A stretch of DNA of 64,000 bases from Mycobacteroides sp. LB1 (GTDB lineage: Bacteria > Actinomycetota > Actinomycetes > Mycobacteriales > Mycobacteriaceae), in NCBI RefSeq assembly GCF_013449725.1, contig NZ_JACCFF010000007.1:62001-126000 (forward strand). Direction: 5' to 3'. Below, in pieces: positions 41,859 to 51,184 of the stretch (position 1 is its first letter; each line of letters begins with the position of its first letter). The position numbers were made by a program, and so were the translations under genes. Below the pieces are notes generated by a model that did no database searches, was not told the DNA's origin, and saw only the letters and a program-made list of their open reading frames with translations.

Positions 41859-42641
41859 GTGGAGATCATCCCGCCAAGGCTGAAAGAACCGCTATACAAG
41901 CTCTACGAAATGCGGCTCCGCCAGGAGCTGGCCAAGGCGGCGAAACCGCGGCATATCGCCGTGCTGTGCGACGGAAACCGTCGTTGGGCCCGGTCGGCGG
42001 GGTACACGGACGTCAGCCATGGGTACCGGATGGGCGCCCGCAAGATCGGCGAGATGCTCGGCTGGTGTCAGGACGCCGGTGTCGAGATGGCCACCGTGTA
42101 TCTGCTGTCGGCCGAGAATCTGACACGTGATCCCGAACAGCTCGGCGAGCTGCTGGAGATCATTACCGATGTCGTCGAGGAGCTGTGTTCCCCGCAGAAG
42201 AACTGGAGCGTGCGCAGCGTCGGAGACCTCGATCTGCTGCCCGACGCGGTGGCCGAGCGCATGCGTCAGGCGGTGAAGTCCGCGCCCTCGGATGCGGGTT
42301 TCCATGTCAACGTGGCGGTCGGCTACGGGGGCAGACAAGAGATCACCGATGCGGTGCGCACCCTGCTGAACAAGGAGCTGGCCAACGGCGCGACCGCCGA
42401 GCAGCTGGTGCAGAAGGTGACGGTCGAGGGCATCTCCGAGAACCTGTACACATCGGGGCAGCCGGACCCGGACCTGGTGATCCGGACATCGGGGGAGCAG
42501 CGGTTATCGGGATTCCTGCTCTGGCAGAGCGCGTACTCGGAGATGTGGTTCACCGACGCGTACTGGCCCGAGTTCCGGCGTGTGGACTTCCTGCGCGCGC
42601 TACGCGATTACGCCGCGAGAAACCGGCGGTTCGGGCAGTAG
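41859..42641 (+). CDS. Short-chain cis-prenyltransferase (Z,E-farnesyl diphosphate synthase)
   Basis: A 260-residue undecaprenyl-synthase-family enzyme: HIAVLCDGNRRWARSAGY with the catalytic aspartate, YLLSAENLTRDPEQL, and the C-terminal LVIRTSGEQRLSGFLLWQSA and SEMWFTDAYWPEF. It is nearly collinear with Rv1086, which makes omega,E,Z-farnesyl diphosphate for decaprenyl phosphate synthesis. GTG 41859 gives the same N-terminus (VEIIPPRLKEPLY). Its stop directly abuts the stop of the convergent SDR gene. Confidence 0.94.
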   Translation: MEIIPPRLKEPLYKLYEMRLRQELAKAAKPRHIAVLCDGNRRWARSAGYTDVSHGYRMGARKIGEMLGWCQDAGVEMATVYLLSAENLTRDPEQLGELLEIITDVVEELCSPQKNWSVRSVGDLDLLPDAVAERMRQAVKSAPSDAGFHVNVAVGYGGRQEITDAVRTLLNKELANGATAEQLVQKVTVEGISENLYTSGQPDPDLVIRTSGEQRLSGFLLWQSAYSEMWFTDAYWPEFRRVDFLRALRDYAARNRRFGQ

Positions 42642-43502
42642 CTATCGCCTGCCCATCAACTCGTCGATCTCCGGGACTGACCACTGCGAGGATTCGGTGT
42701 GGTCGCGGTAGCCCAGCGGCGTGGGGACCTGGCGTTTGAATCGCCCGATGAAACCGCCCGCCGCGATGAATATCTGGCCGGTGATGCGTGCGGAGAGATC
42801 GCTGGCCAGATAGGCGTACAACGGTGCCACACACTCCGCAGGCGCCGGGGCAAGCGAGGCCTGCAGTGTCATCTCGTCGAGTAGCCCCCGCGTGTGCAGA
42901 TCGTGGAGATGCGCGATGTACTCATCGCCCTCCGATAGCCGCGTGCGGGCGCCCGGACAGATCACATTCGCGCGCACGCCGCTCTGCTTCAACTCGGCGG
43001 CGATGGCCAAGGTCAGTCCGTTGACGGCCGCCTTGCCCGCCGGATACCCGGTGCCGCCGTAGATACCCAGGGACGCAGTCGATCCGGTGTTGATGATGGT
43101 CCCATGCCCCTGGGCGGCCATGAGCGGTGCGGCGGCGCGGCAGGTGTGGAACACGGTACCGAGATGTGCATCGATCAGTCGATGGAAGTCGTCGGGGGTG
43201 ATGGTGAGAATGGAGGATCCGGCGGGCTCCGGTATGCCCGCGCAGTTGATCAGCACATCGATACCGCCGTATTCCGTCCGGCACGCCTCGATCAGGTCGG
43301 TGGCTGTTCGGTCGTTATCGGGTGCGCCGACGAACCCGACTGCTGCACCGCCTGCAGCCGTCATGCTGCGGACAGTTTCGTCGACGGCCTCTGAATGTCG
43401 GCCGTTCACGACGACATTGGCGCCGAGCTCGCTCAGCAGATGTGCAGCGGCGCGGCCGATTCCACGACTGCCGCCTACCACCACACAGGAGAGACCGCTC
43501 AA
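42642..43502 (-). CDS. Short-chain dehydrogenase/reductase
   Basis: A 286-residue SDR: cofactor motif VVVGGSRGIGRAAAHLL, INCAGIPEPAG, catalytic serine in INTGSTASLG, and YPAGK as the Tyr-Lys pair. It is the last gene of the CYP51 operon. It starts with TTG, forming a TTGA overlap with the P450 stop, so translation is coupled. The long C-terminal extension (RFKRQVPTPLGYRDHT) is unusual. Substrate may be a hydroxy-steroid or lipid, judging only from neighbours. Confidence 0.88.
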   Translation of the reverse strand: MSGLSCVVVGGSRGIGRAAAHLLSELGANVVVNGRHSEAVDETVRSMTAAGGAAVGFVGAPDNDRTATDLIEACRTEYGGIDVLINCAGIPEPAGSSILTITPDDFHRLIDAHLGTVFHTCRAAAPLMAAQGHGTIINTGSTASLGIYGGTGYPAGKAAVNGLTLAIAAELKQSGVRANVICPGARTRLSEGDEYIAHLHDLHTRGLLDEMTLQASLAPAPAECVAPLYAYLASDLSARITGQIFIAAGGFIGRFKRQVPTPLGYRDHTESSQWSVPEIDELMGRR

Positions 43503-44755
43503 TGCGGCACCGGGCAGTATGCCGTCTCGAACTTCTTGACACCGTTGATCCAGCCCGAATGGAACCGGGGGGCTTCCCCGATCCGCGAGATATCCGGCAT
43601 CCGGTCGGCGATCTTGTTGAAGATGATCTCCAACTCGACCTTCGCCAGGTTGGCTCCCAGGCAGTAGTGGGCCCCCGTGCCACCGAAACCCAGATGCGGG
43701 TTGGGGTCACGGGTGATATCGAAGGTGTGCGGGTTCTCGAATACTTCCTCGTCGAAGTTGGCGGACGGATACAGCATCACCAACCGCTCGCCCGCCGCGA
43801 TCGGCACGCCACTGATCATGGTGTCCTGTAGCGCGGTTCGTTGTTGGGAGATCAGCGGTGAGGTGTATCGGACGATCTCGTCGATAGCGGATGCCGGTCG
43901 GTCCTTTTTGAACAGCTCCCACTGGTCCGGGTGTTCCAGGAACGCCATCATGCCCATTGTGGTTGCGTTGCGGGTGGTTTCGTTGCCGGCAACCGACAGC
44001 ATGACGACGAAGAAGCCGAACTGCTCGGGGGTGAGCTGCTCACCGTCCACGGTTCCGGCGAGCAGACGGGAAACCACGTCGTTCCCCGGACAGTCACGGC
44101 GCTGCTCGGCGAGCTGGTACGAGTATCCGAGTATCTGGGCGGCGCCGATACGCGGGTCGATCTCGACATCGGCCTCGTCGTACCCCGTCATCTGGTTGCT
44201 CCATTCGAAGAGCTTGACGCGGTCTTCCTCAGGAACACCGATCAATTCGGCGATGGCCTGCATCGGAAGCTCGCTGGCCACCTCGCGCACGAACTCGCCG
44301 TGCCCGCCCTCGAGTGCGGCTCGCACAATCCGCTCCGCGCGCTCTTCCAGGGTGATGCGCAGCGCCGCGATGGAGCGCGGGGTAAACATGCGGGACACCA
44401 GCCCCCGCAGCTGGGTGTGTTCGGGGGCGTCCTTGTTGATGAGGACCGACAGCGTGGCCTGGAACTCCTCTGGGCTGATGTGGTCTTCAAGGCGCGGGAT
44501 GGCGCCCTTGCGGCCGGACGAGAAGATATCGGTGTGCAGCGAGATCTCACGCACATCACGGTGTTTGGATACCACCCAGTATCCGTCGTCGGCGAATCCG
44601 CCCACCGTGCGCGGTTGTGGATTCCACCAGACGGGCGCTTCGCGACGCAGGGTTGCGAACTCTTCGTGCGGCATCCGTTCCCCGTACAACGCGGGATCGG
44701 TGAAATCGAAGCCTTCCGGGAGACCCAGTTCCGCAGCGCTCTTCATCGCGGTCAC
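43499..44755 (-). CDS. Cytochrome P450 (CYP125/CYP124-like clade)
   Basis: A 418-residue P450: I-helix SVAGNETTRNATTMGM, ExxR in DEIVRY, and heme-binding FGGTGAHYCLGANLAKVE with the cysteine ligand. The N-terminal LPEGFDFTDPALYGERMPHE and the GAHYCLGANLA region resemble mycobacterial P450s that oxidise sterol or branched-lipid side chains (CYP124/125/142). The family number is a guess. The start may be GTG 44755 or ATG 44746. It overlaps the NTF2-like gene (GTGA). Confidence 0.9.
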   Translation of the reverse strand: MTAMKSAAELGLPEGFDFTDPALYGERMPHEEFATLRREAPVWWNPQPRTVGGFADDGYWVVSKHRDVREISLHTDIFSSGRKGAIPRLEDHISPEEFQATLSVLINKDAPEHTQLRGLVSRMFTPRSIAALRITLEERAERIVRAALEGGHGEFVREVASELPMQAIAELIGVPEEDRVKLFEWSNQMTGYDEADVEIDPRIGAAQILGYSYQLAEQRRDCPGNDVVSRLLAGTVDGEQLTPEQFGFFVVMLSVAGNETTRNATTMGMMAFLEHPDQWELFKKDRPASAIDEIVRYTSPLISQQRTALQDTMISGVPIAAGERLVMLYPSANFDEEVFENPHTFDITRDPNPHLGFGGTGAHYCLGANLAKVELEIIFNKIADRMPDISRIGEAPRFHSGWINGVKKFETAYCPVPH

Positions 44756-45309
44756 CAGAGGGGGACCGGAGTCTTGCCGAGGGGGTAGTAGCCGGGCACC
44801 CTTTCACCCGACAGGCCGCGCTGGATGCGTTTCTGCATGCCCTCGCTGAGCTTGCCCGCCTTGATGAGGTCCATGTACACGGCCGATACATGACCGAAGT
44901 CGAAGAAGTCGCGTTGCCAATTCCATTGGCCGTTACCGGCATAACGGAACCAGCTGCCACCGATACCGCAAACGGTCAGATCGTCACTCCCAGCTCTATC
45001 ATTACCGCCGGTAGCGATCTGCTTCCAGAATCCGATCACCTCGCCCTGCTTGTCGTCGACGATCACCTTCTGGTACGGGTAGGTCCAACCTTCCAGCCCC
45101 TCCATCTCCTGGCCGAGGGCGATATCGCGTATCTCGTCGATACCGACGCACATCACGTCTTCCTTGGGACCGATGTTCCATCCGTAGGTGGCATCGTTGG
45201 TATAGAAGCGTGCCAACGGTTTCCAGTCACCTGCCTTCTCGGCATCCAGGTTGGCTTGTAGCCAGTCTGCGACGACATCGTCGAGCTCTTGGCGGGGGAA
45301 TTGCGGCAT
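44752..45309 (-). CDS. NTF2-fold (SnoaL-like) protein of the CYP51 cluster
   Basis: A 185-residue protein with an NTF2-like N-terminal domain: VADWLQANLDAEKAGDWKPL, RFYTNDATYGWNIGP and VIGFWKQIA, ending SGERVPGYYPLGKTPVPLW. Members act as isomerases, cyclases or ligand carriers. It follows the ferredoxin by 11 bases and overlaps the next P450 gene. ATG 45309 is chosen since upstream codons are not conserved-looking. Function in the cluster is unknown. Confidence 0.78.
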   Translation of the reverse strand: MPQFPRQELDDVVADWLQANLDAEKAGDWKPLARFYTNDATYGWNIGPKEDVMCVGIDEIRDIALGQEMEGLEGWTYPYQKVIVDDKQGEVIGFWKQIATGGNDRAGSDDLTVCGIGGSWFRYAGNGQWNWQRDFFDFGHVSAVYMDLIKAGKLSEGMQKRIQRGLSGERVPGYYPLGKTPVPLW

Positions 45310-45320
45310 CGTTGACGCTC

Positions 45321-45521
45321 CTATTTCTCGGTGATGAACAAAGCTCGAGCGGGACATTCCTCGACGGCGCGCCCGACCTCGTCGCGCGCGTCCTCGGGGG
45401 GTTCGTGATTCAGGATTTCGACGGTGCCGCGCTTGGGCACGCGGAAGTAGTGCGGGGCCTCCAACTCGCACATGGCGTGGCCTTGGCACAGGTCGCGGTC
45501 GACATCGACCCGAAACGGCAT
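45321..45521 (-). CDS. Ferredoxin, [3Fe-4S] type, partner of CYP51
   Basis: A 66-residue ferredoxin with CQGHAMCELEAP and EECPARAL: three cysteines (12, 18, 56) and a histidine where a fourth cluster ligand would be, the pattern seen in P450-linked [3Fe-4S] ferredoxins. Its ATG overlaps the CYP51 stop by one base (TGATG), so the two are translated together, as for Rv0763c and cyp51. It should deliver electrons to the P450s of this operon. Confidence 0.93.
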   Translation of the reverse strand: MPFRVDVDRDLCQGHAMCELEAPHYFRVPKRGTVEILNHEPPEDARDEVGRAVEECPARALFITEK

Positions 45522-46909
45522 CAGGTCCTCCGGCGGTAACGAACCTTGGCCGGCTGTGCCAGCTGCACCACCATCTTGGAGTGGTCGTTGTGGTACGAGT
45601 CGGCCGGCTGTGCCATCTCGAATTCATACTCACGCAACAGCACCGAGAAGATGGCCTTGATCTGCATGGTGGCGAAGGCGGCGCCCACGCAGCGGTGTCT
45701 ACCGGCCCCGAACGGTATCCATGTCCAGCGATTGACGATGTCTTCCTGCCGCGGCTTCTCGTAGCGGTCCGGCACGAAGCCGTCTGGATCGGGGAAGTCC
45801 TCGGCGATCCGGTTCGAGACAGCTGGGGAGGCCGCCACCATATCGCCGTTGTGAATGGGGAAACCGCCCACTTCGAACTCGCCCTTGGCGACCCGCATCA
45901 AGACGATCAGCGGCGGGTGCAGTCGCAGCGTCTCCTTGAGTACATTCTCCAGCTTCGGGATCTGGCGCAGCGCATGGAAACTCACCTCGCTTCCATCCGC
46001 ATACAGCTCGTTCAGCTCGTCGATGACCTGCGTCTGGATATCCGGGTGACGTAGTAGCTCGATGAGCACCCAGGAGGCGGTGCCCGAGCTGGTGTGGTGC
46101 CCGGCGAACATCATCGAGATGAACATGCCGGTGATCTCGTCGGCGGTGAAGCGGGGATTGCCGCTCTCGTCCCTGATCGTGATCAGCACGTCGAGCATGT
46201 CGCGCTGACTCTTATCGGTCGGGGGATTGGAGATCCGGCTGTTCATGATCTCTTGAACCAGTGCTACCAAGCCTTTTCGCGCCTCATCGCGCTGGCGGAA
46301 GCTCTCGATCTCCAGGTACGGGTCGACATAGCACAGTGGATCGGTGCCCTGCTCAAGCTGGTGGTACAGGTGGGCGAACCTGCCGTCGAGCTCATCGCGG
46401 AACTTCTTGCCGATCAAGCAGGCCGAGGAGGTGTAGATGGTCAGCTCGGCAAAGAATTCGAGGAGATCAATCTCGCCGCTCTCACCCCAGTGCGAGATCA
46501 TTTGGCGGACTTCATTTTCGATGGTGGTCGCGTGCCCCTTCATCTGTTCACCGCGCAGCGCCGCATTGTGCAGCATCTCCTTGCGGCGTTCCGGGTCCGC
46601 GTCGAAAACCACACCCTTGCCGAAGATCGGCGTCATAAATGGGTACGCCTCGGCCTGGTCCAGATCCTCGTCACTGGAGCGGAAGAAGAACTCGTTGGCC
46701 TCAGCGCCGGAGAGGAACACCACCTGCTTATCGGCGAGCTGGAAGGTGCCGACGTTTCCGCATTCCTCCCGGATGCGTTTCATCAGCGCGATGGGATCGG
46801 TGCGGAACTCCTCCAGGTGCCCGTACTGGTCTTCGCCGCCGGATACCCGGGGAACGGTGCTTAGTCCCGAGTCGCTACGCTCCTGCCCTCCGATCGGGGT
46901 CGTCGTCAT
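45521..46909 (-). CDS. cyp51: Sterol 14-alpha-demethylase CYP51
   Basis: A 462-residue P450 with CYP51 signatures: the B-C region AYPFMTPIFGKGVVFDA, I-helix FAGHHTSSGTASW, ExxR in LKETLR, and heme site PFGAGRHRCVGAAFA. CYP51 removes the 14-alpha methyl of sterols; its physiological substrate in mycobacteria is unresolved. It lies between an SDR and its ferredoxin, in the same order as Rv0765c-cyp51-Rv0763c. The start forms ATGA with the upstream SDR stop. It is the target class of azoles. Confidence 0.96.
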   Translation of the reverse strand: MTTTPIGGQERSDSGLSTVPRVSGGEDQYGHLEEFRTDPIALMKRIREECGNVGTFQLADKQVVFLSGAEANEFFFRSSDEDLDQAEAYPFMTPIFGKGVVFDADPERRKEMLHNAALRGEQMKGHATTIENEVRQMISHWGESGEIDLLEFFAELTIYTSSACLIGKKFRDELDGRFAHLYHQLEQGTDPLCYVDPYLEIESFRQRDEARKGLVALVQEIMNSRISNPPTDKSQRDMLDVLITIRDESGNPRFTADEITGMFISMMFAGHHTSSGTASWVLIELLRHPDIQTQVIDELNELYADGSEVSFHALRQIPKLENVLKETLRLHPPLIVLMRVAKGEFEVGGFPIHNGDMVAASPAVSNRIAEDFPDPDGFVPDRYEKPRQEDIVNRWTWIPFGAGRHRCVGAAFATMQIKAIFSVLLREYEFEMAQPADSYHNDHSKMVVQLAQPAKVRYRRRT

Positions 46910-47733
46910 GACGGCATTCCTTCCTCACCGAGTTCAAGTTTCTGTTTGTCCGCCGGAGCGCCCTTCAGCGGTGCTTCGGGCTGCACTTCCATCTCTGCGA
47001 TATGTGCGCCCCTGGGAGTTTCGGCCACGAAGGCCACCGCACGGGCGATATCGGAGGGGCGCAGGAAGTAGGAGTGACGCGCCTGGCCCCAGGACTTCCA
47101 GTCCTCCAACATGGGACCGACTTGTTCGGCGGAGAGCTGCCAGCCCATCGATGTGAGGGTGGGACCGGGATGCACGATCGATGCGCGGACTCCGGTGCCC
47201 TCCAGCTCCATGCGCATGGTGTTGACCATCGCGAGCAGCGCCGCCTTGGCCGCACCGTAGGCACCCATGTGCGGGCGCTGATGCAGCGCGACATCGGACC
47301 CGATGAACACCACATCGCCGCGTTGGCGGGCCACCATATCGGGCACGATCGCGGTGGCGAGCCGGTTGGCGCCCAGCAGGTGCACCTGGATCTGGGAGGC
47401 GAAGATATCGGCGCTCATCTCATGCACCCGGCCGGGGTACATGTCTCCAGCCCCGGATATCAGCAGGTCGATCTCGCCCAGCGCGTCGATACTCTGTCCG
47501 ACAAACGATTTCACGGAGTCCGCATCGGTGACATCCAGTGGGAACGCAACGGCCTCTCCGCCATCGGCCTGGATCTTCTCGACGAGCTCGGTCAACTTGT
47601 CCACGCGGCGGGCGCCTAGCGCCACCGGGAATCCGCGACCCGCCAGTTCAGTTGCCGCGGCCGCCCCGATGCCGGAGGAGGCACCGGCGACGATGGTTGG
47701 GCGACGGTCCGGGTGTGGGGCAAATCGCGGCAT
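46906..47733 (-). CDS. Short-chain dehydrogenase/reductase (Rv0765c-like)
   Basis: A 275-residue SDR: TIVAGASSGIGAAAATELAG, DLLISGAGDMYPGRV, VFIGSDVALHQRPHMG and the catalytic YGAAKAALL. The C-terminal part lacks a clear membrane segment. Overlaps with CYP51 (ATGA) and with the CYP123-like gene (one base) place it in one transcript. Corresponds to Rv0765c. It probably reduces or oxidises a hydroxy-lipid formed in the pathway. Confidence 0.9.
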   Translation of the reverse strand: MPRFAPHPDRRPTIVAGASSGIGAAAATELAGRGFPVALGARRVDKLTELVEKIQADGGEAVAFPLDVTDADSVKSFVGQSIDALGEIDLLISGAGDMYPGRVHEMSADIFASQIQVHLLGANRLATAIVPDMVARQRGDVVFIGSDVALHQRPHMGAYGAAKAALLAMVNTMRMELEGTGVRASIVHPGPTLTSMGWQLSAEQVGPMLEDWKSWGQARHSYFLRPSDIARAVAFVAETPRGAHIAEMEVQPEAPLKGAPADKQKLELGEEGMPS

Positions 47734-48947
47734 CAGGTGTCCTCCCTCAATTGCACAGTGATGGGCAGATAGGCGAATCCGCGGACATTGCTGGAATGCA
47801 CACGCACGGAGTTGCTTTCGTCGATCTCGTAGTGTCGTATCCGGGTGAACAGCTCGGTCAAGGCGACCTTGGCCTCCATCCGCGCCAGGTGTGCGCCGAG
47901 GCAGAAATGCGCACCACTGCCGAAACTCACGAGCTTGGAGCCGATCTCGCGACCAATTCGATAGTCGTCGGCATCCTCGAACACTCGATCGTCGCGGTTG
48001 GCCGATCCCGGCAGCAGCAGCAGGATGTCACCGGCGGGGATGGTCTTGTCGTACAACGTCATATCCTCGGCCACGGTGCGCGCGAGGATCTGGCTGGAGG
48101 TGTCATAGCGCAGCGATTCCTCCACCCACAGCGGTATCCGCTCGTGATCTGCGTAGACGCCGGCGAGCTGATCGGGATTGCGGTGCCCCCAGTAGGCGGC
48201 ATTGGCCAATAGCTTGGTGGTCGTCTCGTTGCCGGCGATCACCATCAGGAAAAGGAAGGCGAGCACCTCTTCGTCGGTCAGTCGGTCGCCGTCGATTTCT
48301 GCCTGCAGCAGAGCGGAAGTCAGATCGTTTGAGGGCCGACGTCGCCGCTCTTTGACCATGTCGATGTAGTAGCGCATCAGGTCGAAGGACGCCTGAATGG
48401 CCTCGGGTGGCACATCGGCCAGGCCGTCCTCACGGTGCATGACGCCATCGGCCAGCTCCCGGATGCGGGTGCGGTCGGCCTCGGGCACCCCCATCAGCTC
48501 CGAGATGACATCCATCGGCAGCTTGCCGGCATAGTCGCCGATAAAATCGAAGCTTTCCGACTGTAACGCGGTGTCCAGATGCGTACGCGCCAGCTCGACG
48601 ACCCGGCCTTCGAGTTCACGAATTCTTCTGGGAGTAAACCCCTTTGACACCAGGGTGCGTAGTCGAAGGTGCTCGGGATCGTCCATGGCCAGAAACGACA
48701 TCACCAGCTTTGCATGCGGCCCGAAGGAGGCCTTGTCCATGGAGACGCCGTTGGCATTGGACAAGGCCTCGCTGTTCCTGAACCCCTGTAAGACATCCTG
48801 ATGTCGCGACAGTGCCCAGAAGTTCAGGTCGTCATTGCGATATAGCGGGGCTTCGTCACGCAATCGCCGGTAGTACGGGTACGGGTCTTCGTGAAAGTCG
48901 TAGTCGTACGGGTCGAACACCAACGAGGACGTATGAGCGGCCGTCAT
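47733..48947 (-). CDS. cyp123: Cytochrome P450 (CYP123-like)
   Basis: A 404-residue P450: I-helix FLMVIAGNETTTKLLANA, ExxR in EESLRY and heme site VSFGSGAHFCLGAHLARME. Position between the TetR gene and the SDR next to CYP51 matches Rv0766c (cyp123). Substrate unknown. The ATG overlaps the TetR stop (ATGA), so the regulator and structural genes share a transcript. Confidence 0.9.
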   Translation of the reverse strand: MTAAHTSSLVFDPYDYDFHEDPYPYYRRLRDEAPLYRNDDLNFWALSRHQDVLQGFRNSEALSNANGVSMDKASFGPHAKLVMSFLAMDDPEHLRLRTLVSKGFTPRRIRELEGRVVELARTHLDTALQSESFDFIGDYAGKLPMDVISELMGVPEADRTRIRELADGVMHREDGLADVPPEAIQASFDLMRYYIDMVKERRRRPSNDLTSALLQAEIDGDRLTDEEVLAFLFLMVIAGNETTTKLLANAAYWGHRNPDQLAGVYADHERIPLWVEESLRYDTSSQILARTVAEDMTLYDKTIPAGDILLLLPGSANRDDRVFEDADDYRIGREIGSKLVSFGSGAHFCLGAHLARMEAKVALTELFTRIRHYEIDESNSVRVHSSNVRGFAYLPITVQLREDT

Positions 48948-49531
48948 GAGCGCTCTCCCAACATGAGATCCACCACGAAGGTGAGTTTGTCGGCGATCTG
49001 GTGATAGGTGAAGGTGCCGCTGCCTGCATGCATGAGTGCGCCGAAGAACGTCATTTCAAGGGCCGAGACCACGCGCGGATCAGCATCTGGGCCCATCGCG
49101 GAGCGGATCCTGCGGTGGATTTCCAGGCCGATCTTGTCGCGTACGGCATGCACCGGTTCGTCGTTGTTGCTGAGTAGGGCAGTGGTGCAGCCAGTCGCGA
49201 TCTCGGGTTCGTCGGCAACCACCAGCGCCAGGCTCCGCAGAGTCTTGGTGACGCGGGCGGCCTGGCTGTCGTTGACGTCGGTGAAGTAGGGCGCCTCATG
49301 GATGAGGTCGAGGTAGATCTCGGCGACCAGATGACTCTTAGAAGAGAAGTACGTGTAGGCGGTGGCAGCCGCGACCTTCGCGCGGGCGGCGACACCACGG
49401 ATTGTCATATCCGCGTACGTGGTCTCACCGAGCATCTGTCGGCCCGCGGTGACGATCTTGCGGATCGTCTCTTCCTGCCGCCGATTTCGGGGCGCACTAT
49501 CTGTGAGGGGTACCGCAACTTCACTGGACAC
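48944..49531 (-). CDS. TetR family regulator of the CYP51/aldA divergon
   Basis: A 195-residue TetR protein with the N-terminal HTH TYADMTIRGVAARAKVAAAT followed by AYTYFSSKSHLVAEIY and a helical ligand domain. It corresponds to Rv0767c. The GTG start at 49531 lies inside a TGGACA-NN-TGTCCA palindrome and has no ribosome site, suggesting a leaderless or very short-leader transcript under direct self-repression. It is the first gene of the leftward operon. Confidence 0.92.
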   Translation of the reverse strand: MSSEVAVPLTDSAPRNRRQEETIRKIVTAGRQMLGETTYADMTIRGVAARAKVAAATAYTYFSSKSHLVAEIYLDLIHEAPYFTDVNDSQAARVTKTLRSLALVVADEPEIATGCTTALLSNNDEPVHAVRDKIGLEIHRRIRSAMGPDADPRVVSALEMTFFGALMHAGSGTFTYHQIADKLTFVVDLMLGERS

Positions 49532-49538
49532 TTGTCCA
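49525..49538. promoter_or_regulatory. Candidate TetR operator 1
   Basis: TGGACACTTGTCCA has perfect six-base arms around a two-base centre and is followed by GAT. It overlaps the GTG start of the TetR gene, so binding there would block its own transcript. Confidence 0.7.
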
Positions 49539-49668
49539 GATTATCGCGGGCGACGGGTTCCGGCAAGATGCCAAGTGAAAAATGCTGTACAACAGCAATT
49601 ATTTGATGTGAAAGGAATGCGGTCTTGCCATGTTGGGATCTATCTGGTTATCGTTCATGGGTAAGGAA

Positions 49669-49682
49669 TGGACAGCTGTCCA
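49669..49682. promoter_or_regulatory. Candidate TetR operator 2
   Basis: TGGACAGCTGTCCA is a perfect 14-base palindrome, followed by GAT exactly as in operator 1. It ends 21 bases before the aldehyde dehydrogenase ATG at 49704. The two sites are 144 bases apart, one per divergent operon. The intervening gap also has a smaller inverted repeat, TGCTGT/ACAGCA (49583-49597). Confidence 0.75.
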
Positions 49683-49703
49683 GATTTCTGGAATGAGGTG
49701 ACG

Positions 49704-51173
49704 ATGGCACTCCTGGCCGATGGTGAAAGCGATCTATTCATCGACGGAAAGCTGGTTCCCGGAGGTGCCGGGCGGTTCCCGACGATCAACCCGGCTACCG
49801 AAGAGATATTGGGCACCGCGGCCGATGCGGACAGCGAGGACATGAGCCGCGCGATTGAGGCGGCACGTCGTGCGTTCGACGGCACCGACTGGTCTCGGGA
49901 TGTGGGGTTGCGCGTGCAGTGTCTCCGTCAGCTTCGCGACGGGATGAAGGCTCATATCGAAGAATTGCGGGAACTGACCATCGCGGAGGTGGGCGCACCT
50001 CGGATGCTGACCGCCGGAGCGCAACTCGAAGGACCGGTAGATGACCTGCGGTTCGGGGCCGACACCGCCGATTCCTTTGATTGGAACGCCGATCTCGGTG
50101 TTGCCTCGCCCATGGGTATCAAAACCCAGCGCACCCTCGCACGCGAGGCCATTGGTGTGGTCGGGGCCGTAACGCCGTGGAACTTTCCGCATCAGATCAA
50201 CCTCGCCAAGGTGGGCCCGGCGCTGGCCGCCGGAAACACCTTGGTGCTCAAGCCCGCCCCGGACACCCCGTGGTGCGCGGCGGTGCTGGGGCGAATCATC
50301 GCGGAGCACACCGATTTCCCACCGGGCGTCATCAATATCGTCACGTCGAGTGACCATCGAATCGGTGCGCAGCTGTCGACGGATCCCCGCGTGGACATGG
50401 TGTCGTTCACCGGATCGACGGCCACCGGTCGCGCGGTGATGACCGATGCGGCGGCCACCGTCAAGAAGGTGTTCCTGGAGCTCGGGGGCAAGTCGGCGTT
50501 CATTGTGCTCGATGACGCGAACCTGGCCGCGGCGTGTTCGATGTCGGCATTCACGGCCGCGATGCATGCCGGCCAAGGATGCGCCATCACCACCCGACTG
50601 GTGGTGCCGCGTGCTAGATACGAAGAGGCGGTGCAGGCTGCCGCGGCGACTATGGGGTCTTTGAAGCCGGGGGATCCCACCAGTCCGGGAACGATCTGTG
50701 GTCCGGTCATCTCGGCGCGCCAGCGCGACCGGGTTCAGTCCTATTTGGATCTGGCTGTCGCCGAAGGTGGTTCGTTCGCCTGCGGCGGTGGGCGGCCAGA
50801 AGGTAAGGACCGGGGATACTTCATCGAACCCACCGTCGTCGCCGGTCTTACCAACGACGCGCGGGTGGCGCGCGAGGAGATCTTTGGGCCGGTACTGGTG
50901 GTCCTGGCCCATGACGGTGACGACGACGCGGTGCGGATCGCCAACGATTCACCGTACGGACTGTCCGGCACGGTGTTCAGCGGGGATGACGAGCGTGCGG
51001 CGCGGGTGGCATCCCGGTTGCGGGTGGGGACGGTGAACGTCAACGGCGGTGTCTGGTACTCCGCAGACGCACCCTTCGGCGGATATAAGCAATCGGGTAT
51101 CGGCAGGGAAATGGGTGTGGCCGGTTTCGAGGAATACCTGGAAACCAAAGTCATTGCGACGGCTGTGAAATAG
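49704..51173 (+). CDS. aldA: NAD-dependent aldehyde dehydrogenase (AldA-like)
   Basis: A 489-residue aldehyde dehydrogenase: VTPWNFPHQINLAKVGPALA, FTGSTATGRAVM, the catalytic glutamate in LELGGKSAF, the cysteine in AGQGCAITTR and EEIFGPVLVV. It corresponds to Rv0768. ATG 49704 is chosen: GAGGTG lies just upstream. An ATG at 49668 falls within the operator palindrome and is unlikely to be used. It opens the rightward operon of the CYP51 region. Confidence 0.93.
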   Translation: MALLADGESDLFIDGKLVPGGAGRFPTINPATEEILGTAADADSEDMSRAIEAARRAFDGTDWSRDVGLRVQCLRQLRDGMKAHIEELRELTIAEVGAPRMLTAGAQLEGPVDDLRFGADTADSFDWNADLGVASPMGIKTQRTLAREAIGVVGAVTPWNFPHQINLAKVGPALAAGNTLVLKPAPDTPWCAAVLGRIIAEHTDFPPGVINIVTSSDHRIGAQLSTDPRVDMVSFTGSTATGRAVMTDAAATVKKVFLELGGKSAFIVLDDANLAAACSMSAFTAAMHAGQGCAITTRLVVPRARYEEAVQAAAATMGSLKPGDPTSPGTICGPVISARQRDRVQSYLDLAVAEGGSFACGGGRPEGKDRGYFIEPTVVAGLTNDARVAREEIFGPVLVVLAHDGDDDAVRIANDSPYGLSGTVFSGDDERAARVASRLRVGTVNVNGGVWYSADAPFGGYKQSGIGREMGVAGFEEYLETKVIATAVK

Positions 51174-51184
51174 GAGGATCAAAG

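Noticed and set aside
49668..49703. ATG at 49668 as aldA start
   Set aside because: It lies inside the operator palindrome and lacks a ribosome site, while ATG 49704 has GAGGTG just upstream and fits the family's N-terminus.
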